64,000 bases of DNA from Phocoena phocoena (lineage: Eukaryota; Chordata; Mammalia; Artiodactyla; Phocoenidae): the NCBI RefSeq assembly GCF_963924675.1, contig NC_089221.1, positions 91,947,835 through 92,011,834 on the forward strand. The letters run 5' to 3'. Made by a program: the position numbers and the translations under genes. Below the pieces are notes generated by a model, which did no database searches, was not told where the DNA came from, and worked only from the letters and a program-made list of their open reading frames with translations. Positions 1 to 12,299 of this stretch are shown here, piece by piece (positions within the stretch are counted from its first letter, which is position 1; every line of letters starts with the position of its first letter).

Positions 1-679
1 GTTCTGGAACATGAAATCTTAAAAAGATCAGGAATGAAACACAAGCAGGAAGGGACTTGTGTTGGAAAGGGAGATTGGCATTGTCAAGACTGTGGAACAT
101 TCAGTGGGTTTCATATTCAGAGAGTGGTAAAGGGGTTGGGGAATACTGATTCGAATGCTGTTAGGGAATCCTTTAAGAGTATGATAATTGTTTAATGGAA
201 CCATGTAATCGGGTATCTATAATAACTTTATTCTTTGATTCTGTCTTCATTTAAGAAATATGACCTCTTTTCTCCGGGGGTGATATTCAAAATACCTGAC
301 AACGGGGACCAGCCATAGCAATGCAGAAAGGTTCTAGAGCCCTTGATTGTGCCAAGTGTTAGTCCTATGGCTGCTAAACTGTGGAAAGGTCTGAGGGTTT
401 TTAGAGGTAGGAATGGGGCAGCCTGTGCAGCAAGTGGTCAGGGAGTGGGCATTCTCTGGTTTTGGGGCAGTGGTTATCTACCAAGTGGAACAGAATTGTT
501 TCCATTTTCTAATACTGACACAGCCATATGAGTCCTGGTTTTCCCTTTACTTAATTGAGTTCACCATCATACATCTTAGCCTTTAATGGAGCCATCAAGG
601 CCAGAAATGCTGAAGGATTTTGGAGAAGAGAAAGATCAAAACACAGAAAATAAGTGTAGGCAAGGATTGTAGAGAAATT
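1..679. other. No gene seen; unassigned single-copy-like DNA
   Basis: There is no recognisable repeat or exon. The open frame at 343-531 has no domain-like content and no codon support. Confidence 0.4.
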
Positions 680-1330
680 GAAACCTACATGTATTGTTGG
701 TGGGAATGTGAAAAGGTGCAGCCATTTAGGAAACCAGTTGGTAGTTCCTCAAAATGTTAAACATAGAGTTACCAAATTACCAAGCAGTTCCATCCCTAGG
801 CATATACCCAAGAGAACTGAAAACATATGTATATAAAAACCTGCTCACAGGTGTTCAGGGCTACGTTATTCATAATAGCCAAAAAAAATGGAAACAAATA
901 TCCATCAACTGATGAATGGATAAACAAAATGTGGTATAACCATACAATGGAATATTATTTGGCAATAAAAAGGAATGAAATACTGATACATACTACAGTA
1001 TGGTTGAACCTTGAAAATTATTATGCTGAGTGAAAGAAGACAGATATAAGGTGTGACATATTGTCTTATTTTATTTGTATGAATTGTCCAGAATGGGCAA
1101 ATCCATACAGACACAAAGTAAATTGGTGGTTGGGATAAATGGAGAATGATGACTAAAGACTATAGATTTCTTTGGGAGAGGGGTGATGAAAATGTTCTAA
1201 AGTAGATAGTGGTGATGGTTGCACAGCTCTGTGAATATTACTAAAAACCACAGAATTGTACATGTTAAAAGGTGAATTGTATGGTATATGAATTGTGTTT
1301 CAATAAAGCTTATAAAATATCTTTAAAAAG
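680..1330 (+). mobile_element. Old L1 fragment: ORF2 end plus 3' UTR
   Basis: The + strand carries decayed L1 ORF2 C-terminal coding sequence. The frame at 827-1033 shows the family's WINKMWYNHTMEYYLAIKRNE-like stretch. It is followed by a 3' UTR that ends in an AATAAA-like signal and an A-rich tail near 1330. It is 5' truncated and interrupted by stops, so it is inactive. Divergence suggests an old mammalian (L1M) subfamily. Confidence 0.85.
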
Positions 1331-1458
1331 ATTTACTTGTACAATGACATGAAAGAAAGCTGTAGTTTGGAGAAAAATAGCTGGGCTAGAGTATGCAGAA
1401 TGACTTGGAGTTGAGTCATATCATTAAGTGCAGTTAGCAATGTATAAAAAGACAAGGC

Positions 1459-1580
1459 CCGGGAATTCTCTGGTGGTAAGGACTCGGTGCTTTCACTGCC
1501 TGGACCTGGGTTCAATCCCTGGTTGGGGAATTAAGATCCTGCAAGTTGCACGGCGTGGCCAAAAAAAATATATATATATA
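1459..1580 (+). mobile_element. CHR-1 type tRNA-derived SINE
   Basis: This is a short CHR SINE starting ggaattctctggtgg, with a B-box-like ggttcaatccc and the terminal gcgtggcc, followed by an A/TA tail. Short flanking copies of aaggcc (1454-1459 and 1580-1585) look like a TSD. Transcribed by Pol III and mobilised by L1. Confidence 0.85.
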
Positions 1581-2886
1581 AGGCCTGGAAGATGCTGCTA
1601 CCAGGAAGAGTGGAGAGCAAGTGGAGAAAGGGCTAAATGCCTGGAAGAGGAGATGAAGGAGAAGGGAATTGAAAATGACTCCAGACTTATTTGACTGGAA
1701 ACTGTGATTCTATTTACAGAAATGTGCAAGCTGAAATTTAACCTGGGTTTTGGTGGAACATGACAAGTTTAGTTTTAGACATCCTTTACAGTGATGACAA
1801 GACTTAAAAGTGTCTGGTAGTCACATGAAAAAACATGAACTGGAGCACAAGTAAGGATCGTGGCTGGACATGCCAATGAAAGAGCATTTGCTCTGAAGGG
1901 AAAGTTTGAGCTCACATGGCACTTGTGCAGAACAACTGAGGATGGCTGGGAGAGGGAAGGTGACTTATCAGGACAGGCAGAGCCTGTTCCTCATGGCTCA
2001 GAGTGTCCCTACAGGAAATCTCTACCAGAGCGCCCAGCCAGTGGCACTTAGTGGACTCCAAGTCCAGGATGATGGCTTTCCCCAGCCTGTCTCTCAGATC
2101 TTCCGTCTTCATCTGTCAGCTTGGTATGATGCCAGGCGAACTGCCTCCTTTGTCATTAGGTCTGTGAGACATTATATTATATTAATTCTCTCTTTGCCCC
2201 TTCTGGGCAGCTGCTGCAGCATATTCTAGCTGAAAGAGAAATGGAATGATGTTGTTTTAGCCTCCCAAAGAGCTCCAGAAATAACAGTGGCAGGCATTTG
2301 GAATTCATTTCATTTAAGCAACTTCTCCAAATCTTACTACATCTATTTTCATGCATCTCTTTTTCTTTTTCCTCTCCAGGAGACTGACTGGCCATATGCA
2401 AGTACTCCTGGGAGGATTTAAGGCTTTTTATTTACTTCCTTGGATTTCCAAATCCCTAATCTCCCCTGATTATTTTTCCTTTCCATAGAGAATTTGATAT
2501 AGTTTAAAGAAACGTAACAAATAAGGAAAGATTTTTTTTTAATATTCTGAATATTTAAGGCAAGATGGCACAGATACTAAGTTTTGGACTCCAAAACATC
2601 TTATCAGACAGCGAAGAAGTTTTTGAAGCATCACGTGATGCGTGCATGTGGTTGTGAATCTCAACTAGGAATTCCCCACTGATGATGTCAGGGATCTTGA
2701 TGCCAAATGATTCTAGGTTAGTAGAATGCCTAGGCGGGTGTGAGACAGTCCGTAAATGTAACTGATGAAACGACACACACTACAGGGGTGCTTTCTGTGC
2801 TTGAGTTATATTTGCAGTTGAGAAGGCTGGATTTTTGTTTGTTCTGTGTGTGAGGTTTAATCTGGAAATAGTTTTCAAGTATTTCC
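1581..2886. other. No gene seen; unassigned DNA
   Basis: Apart from a T-rich run near 2531 nothing is recognisable. The overlapping short frames at 1860-2229 on both strands shadow one another and have no coding character. Confidence 0.4.
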
Positions 2887-2901
2887 TTTCTTAGCAAATT
2901 T

Positions 2902-2978
2902 TTTTGTTTTTTTAAATTGAAGTATAGTTGATTTACAATGTTGTGTTAATTTCTGCTGTACAGCAAAGTGACTCAGTT

Positions 2979-3016
<38 letters not shown>

Positions 3017-4326
3017 TCCTTTTTATGTTCTTTTCCGTTACGGTTTATCACAGGATGATATTGAATATACTTCCCTGTGCTATACAGTAGGACCTTGTTT
3101 ATCTGTTCTATATATAATAGTTTGCATCTGCTAATCCCAAACTCCCACTCCATCCATCCCCCACCTCCCCTCTCCTTTGGCAACTACAAGTCTGTTCTCT
3201 ATGTCTGTGAATCTGTTTCCGTTTCTCACATATGTTCATTTGTGTCATATTTTAGATTCCACATGTAAGTGATATCATATGGTACTTGTCTTTGTCTTTC
3301 TGACTTACTTCATTCAGTATGATAATCTCTAGTTCTATCCATGTTGCTGCTAATGGCATTATTTCATTCTTTCTTATGGCTGAGTAGTATTCCATTGTAT
3401 GTATGTACCATATCTTCTTTATCCATTCACCTGTCAATGGACGTTTAGGTTGTTTCCATGTTTTGGCTATTGTGAATAGTGCTGCTATGAACATAGGGGT
3501 GCATGTATCTTTTTGAATTATAGTTTTGTCTAGATGTATGCCCAGAAGTGGGATTGCTGGATCATATGGTAATTCTATTTTTAGTTTTTTGAGGAACCTC
3601 CATACTGTTCTCCATAGTGGCTGTATCAATTTACATTCCCACCAACAGTGCAAGAGGCTTCCCTTTTCTCTACACCCTCTTCAGCATTTGTTATTTGTAG
3701 ACTTTTTAATGATGGCCATTCTGACTGGTGTGAGGTGATACCCACTGTAGTTTTGATTTGCATTTCTCTAATAATTAGCAATGTTGAGCATCTTTTCATG
3801 TGCCCATTGGTCATCTGTATGTCTTCTGTGGAGAAATACCTATTTAGGTTTTCTGCCCAATTTTTGATTGGGTTGTTTGTTTTATTGAGTTGAAAAACTG
3901 TTTGTATATTTTGGAAATTAAGCCCTTGTCAGTTGTATTGTTTGCAAATATTTTCTCCCAGACTGTAGGTTATCTTTTCATTTTGTTTATGGTTTCCTTT
4001 GCTGTACAAAAGCTTATAAGTTTGATTAGGTCCCATTTGTTTATTTTTATTTCTATTGCCTGGGGAGACTGACCTAAACTTTGGTACGATTTATGTCAGA
4101 AAATGTTTTGCCTATGATCTCTTCTAGGATTTTTATGGTGTCATGTCTTATGTTTAAGCCATTTTGAGTTTATTTTTGTGTATGGTGTGAGGGTGTGTTC
4201 TAACTTCATTGATTTACGTGCGGCTCTCCGACTTTCCCAACACCACTTGCTGAAGAGACTATCTTTTTCCCATTGTATGTTCTTGGCTATTTTGTCGAAA
4301 ATTAATTGACCATAGGTGTGTGGGTT
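2902..4326 (-). mobile_element. 5'-truncated L1 with perfect target-site duplication
   Basis: Read on the minus strand this is the end of L1 ORF2 (the frame at 3252-3653 encodes a typical C-terminus with [10 protein letters not shown] and WIKKIWYIHTMEYYSAIRKNE) followed by a cetartiodactyl-type 3' UTR. The T-rich start at 2902 is the reversed poly(A). A 15-bp duplication, tttcttagcaaattt, flanks it at 2887-2901 and 4327-4341, which fixes both ends. The copy lacks ORF1 and most of ORF2 and cannot move on its own. Confidence 0.93.
2983..3013. repeat. (AT)n microsatellite inside the L1 3' UTR
   Basis: About 31 bases of alternating A and T, expanded within the L1 3' UTR. It is probably length-variable. 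Confidence 0.95.
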
Positions 4327-4341
4327 TTTCTTAGCAAATTT

Positions 4342-4639
4342 CAAACACAGATTATCTACTACAGTCCATCTATTTCACAGCAGTAAGTCATTGGGTCTAA
4401 AAGTGACATAGCTGATTTCATAAACAGTAAGGTGAAGACCCAGCATGATGGAACAGTTATCACTCTAGGGAGGGGTCCACTGTGCCAACAACTCAGAGTC
4501 TGTAATCCCAGCCAAGGGATTCCAAGATAACTTGACTGAAGGGGCATAGTAAAGGGAGAAACGTTCAGAAGTAGAAGTTAGGACTGGTTCAAGGTCTCAT
4601 CAGATTGTTCAGTAGTAGTAAGGCTTCGGGCAACATGCT
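4342..4639. other. No feature seen between L1 and L2
   Basis: About 300 bases with no recognisable gene or repeat. Confidence 0.4.
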
Positions 4640-5490
4640 TCTCAAAAGTTACCTCCATGTACTCTTTCAACTTTTTCACTCCCTAGTCACTATTCAATCC
4701 ACACTAATCTAGCTTCTATCCATCGCCACCACTTAATGAAATTGCTCCTCTCAAGGTCCCCAGTAATCTCCATTACCAAAGGACACTTCTTTGTTGTCAC
4801 TTTCTTGAACTCTCAGCAGCATTCCACATAGGTTGCAACTCTCCTTGACACACTGGTCTCTTGGTATCTATGATGTCATATCTTCAGTTTTGTTCTTTGT
4901 CACTGGTTAATTTTTCTTGATCTTCCTTGCTGGATTCTCTTCCTCTATCCTCAGGAAATATTGGTGCATCTCAATGATAAGTCCTGGGACTGCATCTTTT
5001 TACCCACTCCCTCCCTAGGTGACCTCATGTGTTCTTGTGGCTTTCAACATCCACTGTAGTCTATATGCTGATGACTTCCAAATCCATTTGTCTAGCCTGA
5101 CTCTCCCCTGAACCCCAAACTCATTTATCCAACTGCTGTTGGCATCCTCTTAAATGTCAAATAGGAATCTCCAATTTAATGTGTCTAAAGTGGAAGCATT
5201 GATCCCCCCAAACCCAGTCCTTCCCCACACCCAATTGTTCAACCCCCAAACTGATGGTCATCCTGATTCCTCTCTCTGTCTCATTACCTACATCCAATTA
5301 TTCACCAAGTTGGTGTCAGTTTTTACCTAAATCATAAATCTCAAGTTCATCCATTTCTTACTGTCTTTATTGATTTTACCTAGTTTCAAGCCACAGGCAT
5401 CTTCTTACAACTATAATAGCTTTTAACAAGTTTCCTTGCTCTACTACATTTATGATGCTACAACCCATTCTTTACATAAAGGTAAAATTG
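4640..5490 (+). mobile_element. L2 LINE, ORF2 remnant (left part of a split copy)
   Basis: This is a decayed CR1/L2-clade reverse transcriptase. The bases near 5067-5090 still spell the Tyr-Ala-Asp-Asp-type motif (tatgctgatgacttcc), and the flanking text follows the L2 ORF2 consensus order. It breaks off near 5490 and resumes at about 6722, so younger elements have split it. Confidence 0.8.
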
Positions 5491-6330
5491 TCCTTTTTTG
5501 GCTTTTTATTATGAAGATTCTCAAACATACACAAGTGGACAGAGAGTAGCATGAGCTACACCTGTCACCCAGCTTTAGCGGTTATCAATTCATGGCAGTC
5601 TGTTTCATTGAAAACCCCATTGATTTCCTTGACTCCTCTAGGATTTTGACACAAATCCCAGACATCATATCATTTCACCCCTAAATATTTCAATATATAT
5701 CTATAAATAAGCACAAGGCCATTAACATATCCTTAAACATTAATAATTTAAAACAGCATCAAATATTCAAAAAATATATTTCTGAATGTCTCATAAAGTA
5801 TAATTTTTTACAGTCAGGTTATTTGAATCAAGATCCCAATAAGGAGCACATATTGCAACTGGTTGATATGTCTCTGGGGTTCTCCTTCCATTGATATCTC
5901 ACTCCTTCACATGCTTTTTTCTCCCCCTTTCAATTTACGTGTTTACAAAACCAGATTGTTTGCCCTGTAGAGTTATAGTCTAGATTTTGCTGATTGCATC
6001 TCTGTGGCTAACGTAACATGTTCCTTAATGTCAAAAACTGCTAAGATGGCTTCATAGGTGGTATTGTATTCTTCCATCAGAAGTCATGTGTTTAATTGCA
6101 TGTCTTTTTGTGATGTTAGTAGCCATTGTGCTTTATGCCTAAATCTATTAATTCATTAGAGGTTGCAAAATAGGGATATTCTAATTGTATCAATTCTTCG
6201 CTTATTTGCAGGAATACTCATGTAAATGAGGAACTTTCTTTTGTCTACTTTTTTAGGTTACCTAGTGGTAAAGTTTGTATAGGAATAGATTTACCTTATT
6301 TTTTAAAGATTTTTTTTTTTGACGTGGACC
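5491..6330. mobile_element. Old interspersed repeat splitting the L2, family unresolved
   Basis: The text resembles a common old mammalian repeat that reads from a T-rich end through sequences such as cagacatcatatcatttca and gaggttgcaaaatag. I recognise the family by sight but cannot name it with certainty; an L1M-type 3' end on the minus strand is the best guess. It interrupts the L2 copy. Confidence 0.5.
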
Positions 6331-6392
6331 ATTTTTAAAGTCTTCTATTGAATTTGTTACAATATTGCTGCTGTTGGATATGTTTTGGTTTG

Positions 6393-6596
6393 TTTTTTTT
6401 TTTTGCGGTATGCGGGCCTCTCACCGCTGTGGCCTCTTCCACCGCGGAGCACCGGCTCTGGACGCGCAGGCCCAGCAGCCATGGCTCACAGGCCCAGCCG
6501 CTCCACGGCATGTGGGATCCTCCCGGACCGGGGCACGAACCTGCGTCCCCTGCAGCGGCAGGCGGACTCTCAACCACTGCGCCACTAGGGAAGCCC
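6393..6596 (-). mobile_element. CHR-2 SINE
   Basis: This is a full-length reverse copy: the poly(T) run at 6393-6404 is followed by gcggtatgcgggcctctc and it ends at the 5' gggcttccct motif. It sits against the T tail of the CHR-1 copy at 6604-6713, and tgttttg-like sequence flanks both sides. It therefore probably inserted into the CHR-1 tail. Confidence 0.93.
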
Positions 6597-6603
6597 TGTT
6601 TTG

Positions 6604-6713
6604 TTTTTTTGGCCACGATGCATGTGGGATCTTAACTCCCCAACCAGGGATGGAACCCACACCCCCTGTACTGGAAGGTGAAGTCTTAATCACTGGACCA
6701 CCAGGAAAGTCCC
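6604..6713 (-). mobile_element. CHR-1 SINE
   Basis: A reverse CHR-1 copy that starts with its T tail and ggccacgatgc and ends with the complement of gggactttcc. It is more diverged than its CHR-2 neighbour, consistent with greater age. Confidence 0.8.
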
Positions 6714-6721
6714 TAGATTTT

Positions 6722-7275
6722 ACTTTTTAAAAACATAAATTGGATCACATCTCTGCCCTGCTTAAAGTCTTCCTGTGGCATCTTTATGCACACAGAATGA
6801 AATCTATGGCCAGCACACACACTGTATGGGCTCCTCCATCATTTTTTCGTCATGTTCCATCATAGTGTCTACTTTTTTGTTGAAATTTAAATTAAATTAA
6901 AAACTTGAAGTTTATGGGAAAGGGTCAAGCCCTTTTCTGCCCCAGGAGTTTTGCACTTGCTTATCCTTCTGCCTGGCCATCTTCCCCCACTTTCTGCCTA
7001 GTGGGCTCCTTCTTGACCTTCATGCTGAAATGTCATCTCATCAAGGCCTTCTCTGACTGCTTCATTTAAGGGGCCTGCTCTCCCTCATTGTAGCTCCTGT
7101 TTAATTCCTTTATAGCATCCATCACAAACTATAGCTATCTTCTTTATTTGTTTATTAATCATTTTCCACCAAGTATGCTAGCTTTGTAAGAGCAAGGATT
7201 TTTCCTGTCCCATACACCACTGAATCCCAAGGCACAGCACAATGTCTGGCACACAGTGGGTGCTTTTCTTTTTTG
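6722..7275 (+). mobile_element. L2 LINE, 3' part of the split copy
   Basis: It resumes the L2 begun at 4640: the reverse-transcriptase end (ggatcacatctctgccctgc) is followed by the 3' UTR, ending near gtctggcacacagtgggtgc. A conserved L2 3' end is typical. Confidence 0.8.
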
Positions 7276-9429
7276 AATCAACACCACAAACTTGCTGCAC
7301 ATCCTCACCGATATAAGTGGAACACAGGGACGGGCTAGATGATTGTCTTTAACATTGTTCTCTGAGGACATAGAGACCAAGGCCAAGCTCGTCTAGTGCA
7401 GTGCTTCCTGAATGCTTTATGTTGTGGCACCTGGAGCAAATGATGTCTGATAGGGTAGGCCACTGAGGCTGGCTGGTGGCTCACAGCCAGGGACTCAGTC
7501 CCGGCTTTCCGCACCTGGCTTGGTGCCTGAACAGACGGCCATAGGAGTTGGGTTACAGAGAGCATTTCTGGACTTACGGGGGTGGGCTTATAGATTTAGG
7601 GCAGGATATTCTTTTGAGTGTATACTTTGAGGGCTCCCTGACTTTTATGACTGTCAGGGACTCAGAGGATTGGGACTTCCTGCATGTCCACAGGGTTCTG
7701 AAATCCCCCTTTCCTCTGAAAAGTCACTTTCTTCTTCAGGAAATCCCACCAATTTCACACTATTTCAAAGCATCCTCTTTTACAATGCAAATACTTTGGG
7801 CTTGGTTGAGAAGATTCTGAGTATTTTTCCTTCGTGTGAAGTAGCTTAACCAGGCTGCTTTCTTCATAAAATCTGAGGTATCTAAGTTGGGTTTAGTTTA
7901 AGAGAGTCAAGGGGGACGGGGGCAATTTTGGAGTTTGTTTCCTTGTGTGGGCTGGAGGAGGACAGTGTGACCTAGCACAGTGGACTCATGCGATGAGCAA
8001 GGCTGGCTTGGACCCCCTAGGGGTGGAGACGAGGGCTTAAGTCAGCCAGCCCCAAAGTTCAATTTCCTTAATGCCGGAGGTTCAAGACTTTTACCCAAGA
8101 TGGCTTCAGTGAATATGATGTTCATTACCAATGTAGGGTACAGAGAAGACCTGGAATAGACTCCCTACTGTGTAGAAATTCACTGAGGTCAGCAGCCACA
8201 CATAGAGGGGCCAGCCTGCCCCTGACAGCAGAAAGGCAATGCCAGTGTGCTACAGCATGTGATCGGTGCACAGACCCATCCACTCATGCAAACTGCAACT
8301 TCTGCTTTCCCAGAAATGCTCCTGGAACTACGGCTGCCTCCTCTTCTTCTCCCAGAAACCAGATGCGAAGAGATTAGCCTCTTGGGAAGACAAGGCCAGA
8401 AATAAGGGGAACCCAGGTCATTGCCCAATTGGAAGACAGGTTTTCCTCCTTCACCCGACCTGCTCCCACATCTTGATAAATTCCCCGGCCACTTCCGGTC
8501 CACACCTCTGTGGACAGGGGCTTGCACTCTGCTGAAGCAGAACTTGGAGAAGCTCTTCTAGAGTGGTCATGCTGAGGCAGCCACAGTATGAAAGGATTTG
8601 CAGGCATGCAGTTACATACTTGGTAAACTACAGTGAGCCCTAATCTTGCGACCTCTTTCTCATTATATTGGAAATGCACGTGGGTTTTCATTCTCCTTTG
8701 GTGTGCTGACACGACATGCTGAGGGGCTCCTTGCATTCCTAACGTACTTAGGACATTGACCCAGTTTCATTCTTGCCTACCGCAATATCTTAGCTTTCTT
8801 GATAGCAGATATTCCCAGCCTGATTCCTGACTAACTAAGAGGTGGAAAAAAAAACACAAAACATTTAAACTATGAAAAAAAAAAAATCTTCGTTTCATGG
8901 AATCTTAGATTGGAAGAAAACTGATTTGGACTCTCCCTGATTGCATGAAGCTCTACTCTCTATACCACTGGCTTTCAGTGTGTCCTGCCAGCCTTGATCC
9001 TCTGCTTGAACAGTTTCAGGGGAGGGGATCACAACTACTCTCTTCTCCTTGCACTGACAGATAGTTCTGTGGTCTTCCTGTTATTAAGTTAAAATTTGAT
9101 GCTAAGTTCTCATTAGTCTTCATTACCCCTCCACAATCACACAGAGGAAGTTGGATGGCTCTTCAAACAAATGCTGTTAGTTACCGTGTATCTCTGAAGT
9201 CTTCTCTTTACTAGTCTATAAATTCTCCAGCTCTCCCAACTATTCCTGGCCTCCTTGGAAAGAGCATCTGAATTCTCCTCCTCTCCAAGCGTACTCCAAA
9301 GCTAAGCTCATTATTTTTGTCCTTGGCCCTTTCCTTCCCTCCTTTTTCAAGAACTTTGTTCCATCTTCCTTTCCTCTGTATCCTCAGGTTTTCCTTTAGC
9401 CCCAGCCAGACTACAAATATTGTCATTCT
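7276..9429. other. About 2.1 kb without recognised features
   Basis: No exon, tRNA or clear repeat. Short frames near 7548-7820 and 8189-8736 overlap on both strands and look like chance. A-rich runs near 8848 and 8877 may be remnants of retroposon tails. Confidence 0.4.
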
Positions 9430-10625
9430 ACCCTCTACTCAACATTGCTTACCTACCTGAAGAAACTCTCCCATCTCTCAATTTGCAGTCACCATCAAAT
9501 TTATGGAAAGAGTAGTACATGGTTACTACTCCTAGTTTCTCTTCATTCCTTGTATAGAGATTTATCTTTGAAGGACATTAATGTCTTAGAGGTGCTCTTT
9601 TATCAGTCTTCAGGCTTCTCCCCCCTCTATAGCATGTAATATCGATGCTTTCCCTTCTGTCTTGACATCTCCCTTAGGCTCCCAGACTCAGAGTCCCCCT
9701 GGTTATCTTCCTGTTTCTTTAACTGGCCTTTCCTACCATTTCTTTTTTTTTTTTTGAAGATGTTGGGGGTGGGAGTTAATTAATTAATTAATTAATTATT
9801 GCTGTGTTGGTCTTCGTTTCTGTGCGAGGGCTTTCTCTAGTTGTGGCAAGCGGGGGCCACTCTTCATAGCAGTGCGCCGGCCTCTCACTATCGCGGCCTC
9901 TCTTGTCGCGGAGCACAGGCTCCAGACGCGCAGGCTCAGTAGTTGTGGCTCACGGGCCTAGTTGCTCCGCGGCATGTGGGATCCTCCCAGACCAGGGCTT
10001 GAACCCGTGTCCCCTGCATTATCAGGCAGATTCTCAACCACTGTGCCACCAGGGAATCCCCCCTACCATTTCTTCTTTTATTCTTTTCCCTCCATGAAAA
10101 AGATGTTCCTTAAGATAATGTCCTCAGAGCACTTCTCCTTTCTCTGTCCTATCTTCTTTGGCAACCTTACTTGTTTCCATGGTTTTATTTATAATTCTAA
10201 TAGGAGTTACCCCAAACCTCCATCTCCATCACAACCTTGACTTACCTCTATAGCTCCATTTCAAGCTTCCTTCTAAACATTTCCACTTGAATATGCCACC
10301 TCAAACTTAAAAAGATGTCACTTCAAACATATGGTATCCCAAATGTAGTTTCCTCCTTAACCTAGTTCTTCTCTGGAATACGTATTTTTATTGAGAACAT
10401 TGTTGAAAACCCCAGTCAGTCAAGTTCTAGATCTACAAGTCTTTTACAAGTCATTTTTAAGCTCTCCTCTTTCCACTACAGTTTCTGTTTACTATCTTTC
10501 TATTAGAACCTCCTACATCTGAAACGAACCTCTGGTTCTTTTCCATTGTCCCAACTCAATTCAGGCCTTTGTAGCCCCTTGCTGGATTGTTGGGATAGTC
10601 CAATTGGCATGTCCATTTCCTACTT
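9430..10625 (+). mobile_element. L2 LINE ORF2 remnant, carrying an inserted SINE
   Basis: Degenerate L2 reverse-transcriptase sequence in consensus order, beginning around ctacctgaagaaactctccc and ending around gctggattgttgggatag. It is interrupted by the CHR copy at 9745-10061 and seems to continue at about 10985. The alignment is by eye and the edges are approximate. Confidence 0.6.
9745..10061 (-). mobile_element. Long-form CHR SINE
   Basis: A reverse copy about 315 bp long, of the longer CHR type with an internal segment rich in gttgtggc and gggcttt motifs. Its tail holds a tetranucleotide ttaa run at about 9777-9797. A TSD of cctaccatttctt lies at 9732-9744 and 10062-10074. Confidence 0.92.
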
Positions 10626-10984
10626 CCAGTTTACCACATTTAGATGCCAGATTGTAGTGGAGTTCCAGCTTATGTGGGGAGTAAGTATTAAAGTCATTGT
10701 TTAAGAAAATCCCATATAATCAACACTGCTTTTGAAAATGCCTTATACTGTCCATAAAGTAGAATCTGCAGACATATTCCTTCTTAATAAGTTCAGTACT
10801 GCCAATTTTTCCTCCACTCTTGGAACAGATCATTTTTCTTTTGGTTGAACACCAGATGAAGTCATCTGCTTGGTTTTTAAGGGCCATCTAGTATGAAAAA
10901 TATGTTTCTTTAAACACCAGAATCACACTCGACACTAGTCTACTTGACTTCATGTTAGTTACTCATGAGTGTGATACAAATCCA
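10626..10984. other. Unassigned insert between two L2 segments
   Basis: About 360 bases fall between L2 ORF2 and the L2 3' end and do not follow the L2 consensus. They could be an inserted old element or a decayed L2 stretch. I do not recognise a family. Confidence 0.35.
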
Positions 10985-11575
10985 CTGGAATGTCTAAAAA
11001 AGCACAGCTCTGATCCTATTATTTCTTTGCTTGAAAACCTTTAGAGGCTTTTTTTTTTTTTTCCATTGCCAATCGGAAGACCCATTTTTTAGCCTGGCAC
11101 TCGAAACTGTCCATGATCTGGCTTCAACTCACTTATCTAATCCAGGTTCCATTACCAGAATGGAATATCTCCCATTCCCCACACATGCTTTGCACATTCC
11201 AGTCTCCACCCACACTTTCTCTCACAGTGGGCCCACGTCATGGGATACCTTCTCCTCACTCCCCATCTCTGCTAGGCTCAGCCATTCTTCAAATATCAAC
11301 TCATGCTGCCTCTTCTAAGAGTCCTTCACAGTCTTCTCCTCCCACCCAACCCAGCCAAAATCCTATTTCCCACCTCTGAACTGCTGTAGGTCTTAATTTG
11401 TTCTGCTTTTATGGCAAGTATCCATTTATGTTTAGAATAGTCATTTCTGTTTATGAGACTATAAACACCTTATGGGCAGGGTTGATGCTTGAGTCTTCTT
11501 TATATTTTTATATTTTTTCACCACCATCTCCCATCTTCAAGCACACAGTTCTCAACAGTTTTTAATGAATTAAAT
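10985..11575 (+). mobile_element. L2 LINE 3' end
   Basis: It matches the L2 3' portion, from ctgatcctattatttctttg through the cctggcactcgaaactgtcc region to a terminal ttaatgaattaaataag. It probably belongs to the same copy as 9430-10625. A T run at 11049-11062 is an internal expansion. Confidence 0.75.
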
Positions 11576-12091
11576 AAGTAAAATAATGTGGCTTCCCAAA
11601 CCCTCCCCATGCTGAAGAGCTTCTCCTAATGTGCTCTAGTCTGGCAGTGCCCCAGAACTTGAGACTGGTGCTCCAAAAAAGCTGCCAACTCTTCCTCATC
11701 CCGGTAGAGCCTTCATCAGGCAATGAATGAACTCAGCAGGAAGGCAAGGAGTAAGAAGATCTATGCAAATGGTCAAGCTTTTTCCTTCTTCTTAAAGAGC
11801 AAAATAAGTATCCTACTTTATTAAAAAAAAAAAAAAAGCAGCCTTGGAAATTAATGGCTTTTTCATAGAAGGCTTCAGGAAGTGCCAAGGTCTGTCACTG
11901 GGGATGGAGACATTTTGTTCCCATTGTGTAGAAAGTGACTGATGAGGCTTTTAAAGCAATCCTGCAGACCTACTGTTAAAGGATCAGAATATTTTTCAGT
12001 GCATCTCAAGTTCAGTGGGACTTTAACCTTTATGGAGGGAAAAATTCTAGCTCTTTCCTCCCACCCTGCCACACACAGAGGGATGTTTTTA
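11576..12091. other. No gene seen
   Basis: Unassigned DNA with an A run at 11822-11837. The minus-strand frame spanning 11875-12576 reads through the SINE at 12092-12299 and is not a gene. Confidence 0.4.
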
Positions 12092-12299
12092 TGTTTGTTT
12101 GTTTTTGCGGTACACGAGCCTCTCACTGTTGTGGCCTTTTCTGTTGCGGAGCACAGGCTCCGGACACACAGGCTCAGCGGCCATGGCTCACGGGCCCAGC
12201 CCCTCTGCAACATGTGGGATCCTCCTGGACCGGGGCACGAACCCGTGTTCCCTGCATCGGCAGGCGGACTCTCAACCACTGTGCCACCAGGGAAGCCCC
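12092..12299 (-). mobile_element. CHR-2 SINE close to the MCC promoter
   Basis: A full-length reverse copy with a degenerate T/G tail and an atgttttta-like duplication on both sides. It is the last recognisable repeat before the CpG island, about 450 bases upstream of it. Confidence 0.9.

Noticed and set aside
3252..3653. 133-codon frame as a gene
   Set aside because: It is the C-terminus of L1 ORF2 in a 5'-truncated insertion with a TSD.
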